Source: a virus. Taken from it: a stretch of DNA of 31,414 bases. A program made the translations under genes and the position numbers. This document shows, piece by piece, positions 20,759-27,909 of the stretch; position 1 is the first letter of the stretch, and every line of letters begins with the position of its first letter. Location: positions 1-31,414 of IMG/VR virus record IMGVR_UViG_3300008114_000189; one strand, given 5' to 3'. The notes under the pieces are model-generated. The model worked only from the letters and a program-made list of their open reading frames with translations. It ran no database searches and was not told the DNA's origin.

Positions 20759-22663
20759 TTAAAATTTTAAAAAATCGATTTGTTTCTTTTCTAAATCAAC
20801 TGACTTAACAACAACCTTTATTGGATCACCTAATCTAACTTTATCACCTAAATCACTAACAGCATAGTAATTATCTGGATAAGCCATCCATTTTCCTTCT
20901 AAACTACTTAGTTTTATTAAACCTTCACATTTACTTTCAAACAATTCTACATAGATTCCTCTATCTAATACACCTGAAACAATTCCATCAAAAACTTGAC
21001 CAATTCTGTCTCCTAAGTATTCAGCTTGTTTATACTTAATAGAATCTCTTTGAGCTTTTGCTGATACTACTTCTTGTTTAGATATCCACTCACATTGTTT
21101 TTCTAATTCGTTTGGTTTAACATCTTTACTATATCCCTCACTTTTCAATGCCATTGATAATAATCTATGTGTCAACATATCACTATATCTTCTAATCGGA
21201 CTTGTGAAGTGTGAATAGTGTTCAAATCCCAAACCATAATGACCAATGTTTCTAGTTGTATATTTAGCCTTTTGCTGAGCTCTAACTATTAAAGTTGTAA
21301 TGATGTTTTCCTCACTAGTTCCTTTGCAACTTTTCATTAGTTCATTTATAACTAATTTAGTCTTCTCAGGTGTATCACCGTAATTTACTTCATATCCTAA
21401 AGTTGATATGAATGTTTTAATATGTTCTAATTTAGTTTCATCCGGTTCTTCGTGAATTCTATTAACACAAGGTAACCCTCTAGACTTAATAAACTTAGCA
21501 ACTTCTCTATTCGCTAATAACATATATTCTTCTATTAAGTGATTAGCTTCTTTTTGTTCTTTTAAATAAAGTCCAATTGGTTTTTTATTATCATCAGCTA
21601 ATTTGAATTTAACTTCAACACCACCAATTTCCATGGAACCTCCTAACATTCTTCTTCTTCTCATTTTTAAAGCTAATCTGTGTAATTCTAAAATAACCTC
21701 ATCACAATCTTTATTTTCTTCTGATGCTGTTCCTCTGTCGATAACTTCTTGAGCCATTTCATAAGAATAGTCTTTATTTACGTTTACAATAGTTCTACCA
21801 AACCAAGTGTTTTCAATTCTACCATTTGTATCTAATTCAACTATAACAGAGTAACATAGTTTATCACTACCTGATTTTAAAGAACATATACCATTACTCA
21901 ATCTTTTTGGTATCATTGGCACACATCTATCAACTAAATAAACAGAAGATGATCTTTTATAAGCTTCTTCATCTAAGGCACTTCCTGGTTTTATATAGTG
22001 TGTAACATCTGCGATATTTATAGAAACATATCTTTTACCATCTTTAAATTCTAATCCGATTGTATCATCAGCATCTTTTGAATCAAACGGATCGATACCG
22101 ATTGTAGTTATATTTCTCAAATCTCTTCTTTTAGATATCTCTTTCTCAGTAATAACTTCTGATATTAACTCTGATTCATTTAAAACTTCTTGTGGGAAAT
22201 CCACTGGTAAGTTATATTCATACATAATAGCGTTCATTTCGGTTTCATTCTCACCAACAGTTCCTAAAATTTTAACAATTTTAGCATTTGGTGATTTTTG
22301 ACCGTTTTCCCAACTATCAAATTTAACAAGTACTTTTTGATTATCTTCTGCTGAGTGTTTACCTTTTATATAAAAGTCAACGTGTATTTTTGAGTTATCT
22401 GGTATAACAAATGTGTGATCTTTTTTAACTTGAGTAGTTCCTACAAATTCTAATTTAAATCTTTCAACTACCTCTATTACTTTTGCTTCTAATTTTTTTT
22501 CTCCTTTAAAGAGAACAAATCTTACTTTATCTAAGTGTAGTGAATTTAACGTTCTCTTTTTATGTACGAAAAATTCTTTTCCATCAACTTTGACAGTTGC
22601 ATTTCCGCTAACGGAGAATTCTATTTGAGATTCAAGAATATCTCCTTCATTGTATTTAGCCAT
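20759..22663 (-). CDS. rnr: RNase R/RNase II-family 3'-5' exoribonuclease, 634 aa
   Basis: These enzymes degrade RNA one nucleotide at a time; RNase R can unwind structure and clears non-stop mRNA during trans-translation. Two cold-shock-like domains (about 1-135) precede the RNB domain with GIDPFDSKDADDTI, where Asp191, Asp197, Asp199 and Asp200 keep the exact spacing of the E. coli RNase R site (272, 278, 280, 281). HFTSPIRRYSD near 487-497 completes the core, and an S1 domain spans about 555-634. It is shorter than bacterial RNase R (about 700-810 aa), lacking the N-terminal helix-turn-helix and Lys-rich tail. The fold is certain; R versus II is my judgement. Confidence 0.93.
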   Translation of the reverse strand: MAKYNEGDILESQIEFSVSGNATVKVDGKEFFVHKKRTLNSLHLDKVRFVLFKGEKKLEAKVIEVVERFKLEFVGTTQVKKDHTFVIPDNSKIHVDFYIKGKHSAEDNQKVLVKFDSWENGQKSPNAKIVKILGTVGENETEMNAIMYEYNLPVDFPQEVLNESELISEVITEKEISKRRDLRNITTIGIDPFDSKDADDTIGLEFKDGKRYVSINIADVTHYIKPGSALDEEAYKRSSSVYLVDRCVPMIPKRLSNGICSLKSGSDKLCYSVIVELDTNGRIENTWFGRTIVNVNKDYSYEMAQEVIDRGTASEENKDCDEVILELHRLALKMRRRRMLGGSMEIGGVEVKFKLADDNKKPIGLYLKEQKEANHLIEEYMLLANREVAKFIKSRGLPCVNRIHEEPDETKLEHIKTFISTLGYEVNYGDTPEKTKLVINELMKSCKGTSEENIITTLIVRAQQKAKYTTRNIGHYGLGFEHYSHFTSPIRRYSDMLTHRLLSMALKSEGYSKDVKPNELEKQCEWISKQEVVSAKAQRDSIKYKQAEYLGDRIGQVFDGIVSGVLDRGIYVELFESKCEGLIKLSSLEGKWMAYPDNYYAVSDLGDKVRLGDPIKVVVKSVDLEKKQIDFLKF

Positions 22664-23054
22664 CTTTATTTATTTTATTCTTTTTTGATATATTATCTAC
22701 ACCGTATTTTTCAACTAAGGTATTTTTCATTTTAGATAATACTTTTTTATTTTGTATAGGATAATCAACACCAAAGTTTTTTCTTAGTGTTTCTTTTCTT
22801 TTTATTTCTGAACATTTTCTACAAAAATAGTCTCCCCAATTCTTATTGTCGTATTTAAGATAGTTTTTATATATAACCTGTTTTTCTATACCACAACTAT
22901 CACATTGGCACTTTATTTTATGATGGGAACCTTTCGAAAGTAATTCTACTGGTATGGTAATAACCTCACCCAATCCTATATCATATCCTAAGTCTTCATA
23001 GTAATGAAAATTGGACTCACTAATCTTTACATCTATTTCTCTAGTTAGAATCAT
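22656..23054 (-). CDS. Truncated homing-endonuclease-like protein with YGV repeats, 132 aa
   Basis: A four-Cys zinc site (CQCDSC and CRKC) is followed by two copies of a motif T/L-R/V-x-K-F/Y-G-V-D (NFGVDYPIQNKKV and KYGVDNISKKNK). The same zinc finger plus TxxxKYGVxNxxQ repeats occurs at the N-terminus of longer phage endonuclease-like proteins, where more repeats and a nuclease part follow; here the protein ends soon after. It overlaps RNase R by eight bases. The ATG at 23054 is preferred because a TATATTTATATAAA promoter-like stretch lies directly upstream; another ATG exists at 23087. Confidence 0.6.
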   Translation of the reverse strand: MILTREIDVKISESNFHYYEDLGYDIGLGEVITIPVELLSKGSHHKIKCQCDSCGIEKQVIYKNYLKYDNKNWGDYFCRKCSEIKRKETLRKNFGVDYPIQNKKVLSKMKNTLVEKYGVDNISKKNKINKDG

Positions 23055-23103
23055 TTTATATAAATATACATGTATTTTATTTTTCATTTTGAAAATGTTT
23101 TAA

Positions 23104-23115
23104 AAATCATGATTT
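23104..23115. other. 12-bp palindrome AAATCATGATTT
   Basis: A perfect palindrome in the 144-base divergent region between the zinc-finger gene and the protease-scaffold gene. It could be an operator; no other copy was noticed. Confidence 0.3.
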
Positions 23116-23190
23116 AAAAAGCCTTTTGGTATTTATAAAATTTAGTTACTGTAAAAAATCCATATAGAAAAAAGAGGAGTTTGATAAGGC

Positions 23191-23199
23191 AATATATAC
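23191..23199 (+). promoter_or_regulatory. Late-type box AATATATAC before the protease-scaffold gene
   Basis: It is preceded by TAGAAAAAAGAGGAG and followed by ACTATAATTTATAC and a 32-base A-rich leader to ATG 23232. Confidence 0.6.
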
Positions 23200-23231
23200 A
23201 CTATAATTTATACAAAAAATAACTATTTTAC

Positions 23232-25340
23232 ATGAAACCAGTCTTAATTGTAGAAAATTCAACTAATTCTCTTATTGTTGAGAATAATTCGGTGAGTAAA
23301 GATAAGTATGTATTAGGTGGTATATTTACAGAATTCGGTGTTAAAAACCGTAATGAAAGAATTTATACAGCTGAAAAATTCTTACCAGCTCTACAAGAAC
23401 TTAACGAAAGGATGAATGGGTTAGGTGCTGTGTATGGTGAATTTGACCATCCAGACGTATTTGACACATCTCTTTCAAGGGCTTCACACATAATTACTAA
23501 AGCTAACTATGTTAAAGAGGCTAATAATGTCACTGGTGAAATCAGATTATTAAGTACTTATTGGGGTAAAGAAGCTAAGGCATTGGTCGATGACGGATGT
23601 CCTGTTTTTGTTTCTTCTAGAGCCGCAGGTATTACTGAGTCTGACGGATCAGTTTCGTTAAAGAAATTATTTACTTATGATATAGTTGCTGATCCAGGTT
23701 TTGCTTCAGCTAAAATGAGTGTTAAAACACTTAATGAATCACTAGGTTATGATAATCCACAATCCAACTTTAGGATATATGAAATGTCCGATGAGTCAAA
23801 AATAAATGATCTATTTAACATGAACAAAAATGAGTTTGTTACTAAGCAACAATTAACTGATTACTCTAAGTATTTAGTTAATGAATTAGCTTCTACAAAG
23901 AAAGAAGTTAAGAATGCTATTTCTAAAGGTAACTTAAGCCCTAAGAAATTAGAACAACTACTTGAGTATTATGATGAATTAAACACTACTAATTCTCAAG
24001 TTGTTAAGTATTTAGATTATTTAGCTGAAAAAGTTCAAATTATGGTTAATGAGAACAAGTCGTTAAAAGAAACAACTGACAAACTTATTAAACACAATGA
24101 CTATTTAGCTGAAAATCTAGAAAAAGCTGTTAATTACTCTGAGTATTTAGCTGAGAATTTAGATAAGAATATCGCTTATTCTGAATACGTTGCTGAAAAC
24201 TTAGATAAAAACATCGCTTACTCTGAGTATATCGCTGAAAACTTAGATAAGAATATCTCTTATTCTGAGTATATCGCTGAAAACTTAGATAAAAACATCG
24301 CTTACTCTGAGTATATCGCTGAGAATTTAGATAAGAATATCGCTTACTCTGAATACATCGCTGAAAACTTAGATAAAAACATCGCTTACTCTGAATATAT
24401 CGCTGAGCACGTTGATAATTCAATTGCTTACTCTGAGTATTTAGCTGAGCACGTAGAAGGTAATATCGCTTATTCAGAATATATCGCTGAACACTTAGAT
24501 GATAATATCGCTTACTCTGAATATATCGCTGAGAACTTAGACAAATCAATCTCTTACGCTGGGATGATTGCTGAGAAATTAAACGGTGGTAAATTATTCG
24601 AATCTGCTGAAGAAGCTTTCCCAACATTAAACGCTGCTGGTTTTTCTTCTTTAGAAGATGAGGATGAAGAAGAAGCTTGGGGTTCTGAAGAAGAAAACGA
24701 AGATGAAGAAGAATACAATGGTATTTCTCACGTAGGTTCTGAAGAGGCTTATGCACACGAAGAAGATGAAGAAGATGATGAAGAATGTGGACCAATGGAC
24801 TATGAAGTTTCTGGTGACAATGATTCTGAATTATCTGAATCTATTAATAAATTAATCGAAGAGGCTAAAAAACGTAAAGTTTCCGAGACATCAGATTTGA
24901 ATTTCTTAAAATTCTTATCTAAATCACAAGTTGATAGTTACTATGCTTTAACTAATGAAGAACAAGAAACTGTTAAACTTCACATAAACGAAAGAAGTTA
25001 CTTCACACAAAAAGAAGTTCTTTCATTAATTTCTGAAGCATTATCAACTAAAAATGAAACTCTAGAAGAAAGAGTTATCAGAATGATGCCTGAAAACACT
25101 AAGGCTATCTGGAATCAGTTAAATGAATCAGCTAAAAAATCTATGTTATCACAAGCTAGATTATACCCAGCTGAAATGTTAACAACTGAGTCACAAATTG
25201 AGCATTTCTGGGCAACTAGAAATCTTAAAACAAATGAATCTGTAACTAAAAAATTAGTTTCACATGATGCTTTAATTCAAGAAGATAAATTATCTGACAA
25301 TGATGTAAATGCTATTATGGAAAGATTCAAAAACATCTAA
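23232..25340 (+). CDS. 21: Prohead protease-scaffold fusion (gp21 + gp22), 702 aa
   Basis: Residues 1-185 form the prohead serine protease: GGIFTEFGVKNRNERIY, VYGEFDHP (His73) and CPVFVSSRAAG (Ser129) match the T4 gp21 active-site regions. Residues about 190-290 are helical. Residues 291-444 are eleven 14-residue units of the type YIAENLDKNIAYSE plus a partial twelfth (MIAEKLNGG), then a strongly acidic stretch (about 470-530) and a helical C-terminal scaffold (to FKNI). T4 makes protease and scaffold separately. Each repeat holds [ILV]AE, the T4-type cleavage consensus, so the scaffold could be shredded by its own protease domain during maturation. Confidence 0.9.
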   Translation: MKPVLIVENSTNSLIVENNSVSKDKYVLGGIFTEFGVKNRNERIYTAEKFLPALQELNERMNGLGAVYGEFDHPDVFDTSLSRASHIITKANYVKEANNVTGEIRLLSTYWGKEAKALVDDGCPVFVSSRAAGITESDGSVSLKKLFTYDIVADPGFASAKMSVKTLNESLGYDNPQSNFRIYEMSDESKINDLFNMNKNEFVTKQQLTDYSKYLVNELASTKKEVKNAISKGNLSPKKLEQLLEYYDELNTTNSQVVKYLDYLAEKVQIMVNENKSLKETTDKLIKHNDYLAENLEKAVNYSEYLAENLDKNIAYSEYVAENLDKNIAYSEYIAENLDKNISYSEYIAENLDKNIAYSEYIAENLDKNIAYSEYIAENLDKNIAYSEYIAEHVDNSIAYSEYLAEHVEGNIAYSEYIAEHLDDNIAYSEYIAENLDKSISYAGMIAEKLNGGKLFESAEEAFPTLNAAGFSSLEDEDEEEAWGSEEENEDEEEYNGISHVGSEEAYAHEEDEEDDEECGPMDYEVSGDNDSELSESINKLIEEAKKRKVSETSDLNFLKFLSKSQVDSYYALTNEEQETVKLHINERSYFTQKEVLSLISEALSTKNETLEERVIRMMPENTKAIWNQLNESAKKSMLSQARLYPAEMLTTESQIEHFWATRNLKTNESVTKKLVSHDALIQEDKLSDNDVNAIMERFKNI
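24102..24590 (+). repeat. 42-nt coding tandem repeat array, 11.6 copies
   Basis: Units encode YIAENLDKNIAYSE with small changes at positions 2, 5, 6, 8 and 9. Synonymous differences between units (for example AACTTAGATAAAAAC versus AATTTAGATAAGAAT) alternate, showing an older array rather than a recent expansion or assembly artefact. Confidence 0.9.
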
Positions 25341-25384
25341 TCTATAAAAAATCCACACTTGAAAAAAACGAGTAAAATTAAGGT

Positions 25385-25393
25385 AATATATAG
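25385..25393 (+). promoter_or_regulatory. Late-type box AATATATAG before the capsid gene
   Basis: It is preceded by ACTTGAAAAAAACGAG and followed by ATTATAAAAAAAATAAAAA and a 33-base A-rich leader to ATG 25427, the most A-rich leader in the window. Confidence 0.6.
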
Positions 25394-25426
25394 ATTATAA
25401 AAAAAATAAAAAAAAATAAATTAATT

Positions 25427-27178
25427 ATGTCACACATTAGAATAGACAAAGCGAAAGCAACTAAGAAATGGGCTCCGGTTCTTGAGAACATGGGAGTTAC
25501 AGGTGATAGAGTTGAATGGATGGCGGAATACGCTGAGTTTCACTCAATCAATGAAAATGCATATGTAAATGCTTCTAACGTAGCAGGTATGGGTGCTGTT
25601 TTAAATCCAGTTATTGGTTCAAATACACCTTCAGGTGTTACAGTTGGTGCAAACTGGGGTGGTGTTGCTGGTTCAGGAGACGTTGGTCAAAACCTTTTAC
25701 CAGTAGCTATGAAAATCGCTGCTCAAACAATCGGTTTAGATTTAGTAGCTGTTAAACCTTCTCCAGGTCCGAAAATTGATTTACTTTATATTGATTTCCA
25801 ATATGATGATACAAGATTAGGCGCATCTGATGAGAGACCACAAGTTTTCAAATTAAACTTAGACTCTACTACATTAGGAAATGTTACTACAACATTAAAC
25901 ACTAAATTATCTGGATATAACATTACTCAAACAAGTGGTGGTCTTCAAGGTGGTAGAGTATGGGTTACTTTAGGTACTGCATCTAACACAGCAGGATCTG
26001 AAGCACCAGTAGGTGGTGAGTTTACTCAAACTGAGCCTTCAAACAAAGCTGCTTACGCTGAGTTCTTAGGTTTCTCTCGTATCGATGGTTACCCAATCTT
26101 CAGAGCTTACAGACAAGCTAACACATCTCACACAGGTGTAAACCAATTTACAACTGCTTGGGCTTTTGACTCTACAAGAAATACATTCTCAGCTACGGCT
26201 TCTATGTCATCTCAAATCGTTCTTGTTGGTACTCACTCTGTATCAGGTGCAAGTACAAAAACTGTTGAATTAGTATCTGCATTAGAAGATCATATCCCTG
26301 GTTTCTCTGCAAACTGGACAGGTGTTGCTACTTCTAACGCTGCTGGTTCTTACCCAATGGGTAGAGATGCTGACGATGACTCTTACGCTGGTGTTATCGG
26401 ACCAAAAATTTCTTCTAAAACTATCGCAGTTGGTACTATTGAAGTATCTTCAGCTTTAAGAAGAACAGAAATTGAAGATATTAAAGCTAACACAGGTATG
26501 GATATCGTTCAAAAAATGGAATCTATCCTTGTTAACGAGTTATCTCAAACAATTTCTAAACAAATCGTTGCTAAAATCTTTGAGATGGGTGCGTTAAACA
26601 GAACATCAGCTCCATTAAATACTTCTTTATCAAGTACTTTAATTACTGGTTCTGCTTCAACAATCTTTGACTTAAACACAGCTTATGCTAGTGCTGCTGT
26701 AACAGGTGAAACTACACACGCTGTTCAAAGAAAGTTAATCACTAAGATTGCTCACGCTTCTAACTACATCGCAACTGAAGGTCGTGTAGGTCCAGCTCAA
26801 TACTTAATCACAAACGGGGGATTAGCTGCAGCTTTACAAGATATCGCTGGTTACACTATTAACCCAGTTAAATCTAAATTAAACGGACAAGGTCAATTAT
26901 ATCCTGTTGGTTCAATTGGTGATATTTCTATCTATGTTGATCCATACATGAAATATAACGACAACAGAATCGTTTTAGGTAGAAAAAACAATCCTGATCA
27001 ACCAGGTATCATCTTCGTACCTTACTTAATGGCTCAATCTATCTCAGTTATTTCTGAAGCGACTTTCGCTCCAAGAATGTTACTAAGATCTAGATACGCA
27101 GTAGCTGAAGTTGGTTGGTTCCCACAAAAACAATTTATGACTATCGTTGTAACTGATAGAAATCAATTACTTAACTAA
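25427..27178 (+). CDS. 23: Major capsid protein gp23-like, 583 aa
   Basis: This forms the hexamers of the head shell. The order of features agrees with gp23: an N-terminal prohead propeptide (SHIRIDKAKATKKWAPVLENM), WMAEYAEFHSINENAY containing possible protease sites, NVAGMGAVLNPVIG, the LLPVAMKIAAQTIGLDLVAVKPSPGP segment, and a C-terminal part with IGDISIYVDPYM and MLLRSRYAVAEVGWFP. T4 gp23 is 521 aa. Codon use differs from neighbours, with more C-ending codons (AAC, ATC, TAC), as expected for the most highly expressed gene. It lies directly downstream of the protease-scaffold gene and ends at a terminator. Confidence 0.96.
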   Translation: MSHIRIDKAKATKKWAPVLENMGVTGDRVEWMAEYAEFHSINENAYVNASNVAGMGAVLNPVIGSNTPSGVTVGANWGGVAGSGDVGQNLLPVAMKIAAQTIGLDLVAVKPSPGPKIDLLYIDFQYDDTRLGASDERPQVFKLNLDSTTLGNVTTTLNTKLSGYNITQTSGGLQGGRVWVTLGTASNTAGSEAPVGGEFTQTEPSNKAAYAEFLGFSRIDGYPIFRAYRQANTSHTGVNQFTTAWAFDSTRNTFSATASMSSQIVLVGTHSVSGASTKTVELVSALEDHIPGFSANWTGVATSNAAGSYPMGRDADDDSYAGVIGPKISSKTIAVGTIEVSSALRRTEIEDIKANTGMDIVQKMESILVNELSQTISKQIVAKIFEMGALNRTSAPLNTSLSSTLITGSASTIFDLNTAYASAAVTGETTHAVQRKLITKIAHASNYIATEGRVGPAQYLITNGGLAAALQDIAGYTINPVKSKLNGQGQLYPVGSIGDISIYVDPYMKYNDNRIVLGRKNNPDQPGIIFVPYLMAQSISVISEATFAPRMLLRSRYAVAEVGWFPQKQFMTIVVTDRNQLLN

Positions 27179-27194
27179 TAGTTAATAAAGATAT

Positions 27195-27224
27195 AAAAAA
27201 CTCTCCTGATGGAGAGTTTTTTTT
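27195..27224 (+). terminator. Rho-independent terminator after the capsid gene
   Basis: AAAAAACTCTCC / GGAGAGTTTTTTTT stem with a TGAT loop. Confidence 0.9.
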
Positions 27225-27245
27225 GTTTATACATTTTTCAATTTT

Positions 27246-27254
27246 AATATATAA
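27246..27254 (+). promoter_or_regulatory. Late-type box AATATATAA, 3 nt before ATG
   Basis: The box follows the capsid terminator and is followed by ACT and the ATG at 27258. Confidence 0.6.
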
Positions 27255-27257
27255 ACT

Positions 27258-27872
27258 ATGAGAATTAAAAGATTTAAAACGTTTAAAGTATATGAGACAT
27301 CTACAAGCACTCCAAAAAGTGATTTAGAACAATTCAAATTGGATGGTTATGATATAAAACATAAAAAAATATCAGATTCGAATAATCCAGAAAATGTATA
27401 TGATGTCTATTGGGGTAGAAATGCTAAAAGTAATGATTTTCTAACCACTATGTATTCCGGTAAATTTGCTAACCCAATCGGTGGTTCAGAGCCTAGTAAA
27501 AATGATATTTGGATGCACGCTACAAGTATAAAAAATCCTGATCACTATTATAAAACTAATGGTGAAGAAGTTACTGGTGATAGAATTATTGGAACTCATC
27601 TTATAATTAAAACATTAAAAGATGATATTATACCAGAGAATGTTATTCTACAAGCTGCTGACATAGTTAAAAAAAACAGTCATTTAGAAAAGATGGAAAG
27701 TAATGAAAAAAAGAAATATTCTTTAAATGACCTTTCAAATTGTGATATAGTTGTTTGTACAAAAGATTATGTTAGTAAAAAACAAGGATCTGTAACTGGT
27801 CAAGTGCAGGTAGATCATACAAATAGTAGGTATGTTAGATATTCTAAAGGTAGAGTTGAAATAACTCATTAA
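27258..27872 (+). CDS. Hypothetical protein with RFKTF-type N-terminal motif, 204 aa
   Basis: Not recognised. The start MRIKRFKTFKVYETSTST resembles the basic-aromatic starts of the genes at 8280, 9220 and 10388 and is followed by a Ser/Thr linker, as if a detachable leader. The body is mixed alpha/beta, with YDVYWGRNAKSNDFLTT near 49-65, NDIWMHATS near 87-95 and a long central strand-helix part (GTHLIIKTLKDDIIPENVIL). No metal site or membrane helix is visible. It has its own near-leaderless late box and precedes the peptidase gene by 37 bases. Confidence 0.65.
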   Translation: MRIKRFKTFKVYETSTSTPKSDLEQFKLDGYDIKHKKISDSNNPENVYDVYWGRNAKSNDFLTTMYSGKFANPIGGSEPSKNDIWMHATSIKNPDHYYKTNGEEVTGDRIIGTHLIIKTLKDDIIPENVILQAADIVKKNSHLEKMESNEKKKYSLNDLSNCDIVVCTKDYVSKKQGSVTGQVQVDHTNSRYVRYSKGRVEITH

Positions 27873-27880
27873 TTGAATTT

Positions 27881-27889
27881 AATATATAC
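27881..27889 (+). promoter_or_regulatory. Late-type box AATATATAC before the peptidase gene
   Basis: It is followed by an A-rich leader of 20 bases to the ATG at 27910. Confidence 0.55.
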
Positions 27890-27909
27890 AAAAAAAGAAA
27901 TTTTAAAAG

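Noticed and set aside
24102-24590. Regular 42-nt repeats resembling a CRISPR-like array
   Set aside because: There are no unique spacers; the units are contiguous and in frame, encoding 14-residue scaffold repeats. The opposite-strand open frame over them is a by-product.
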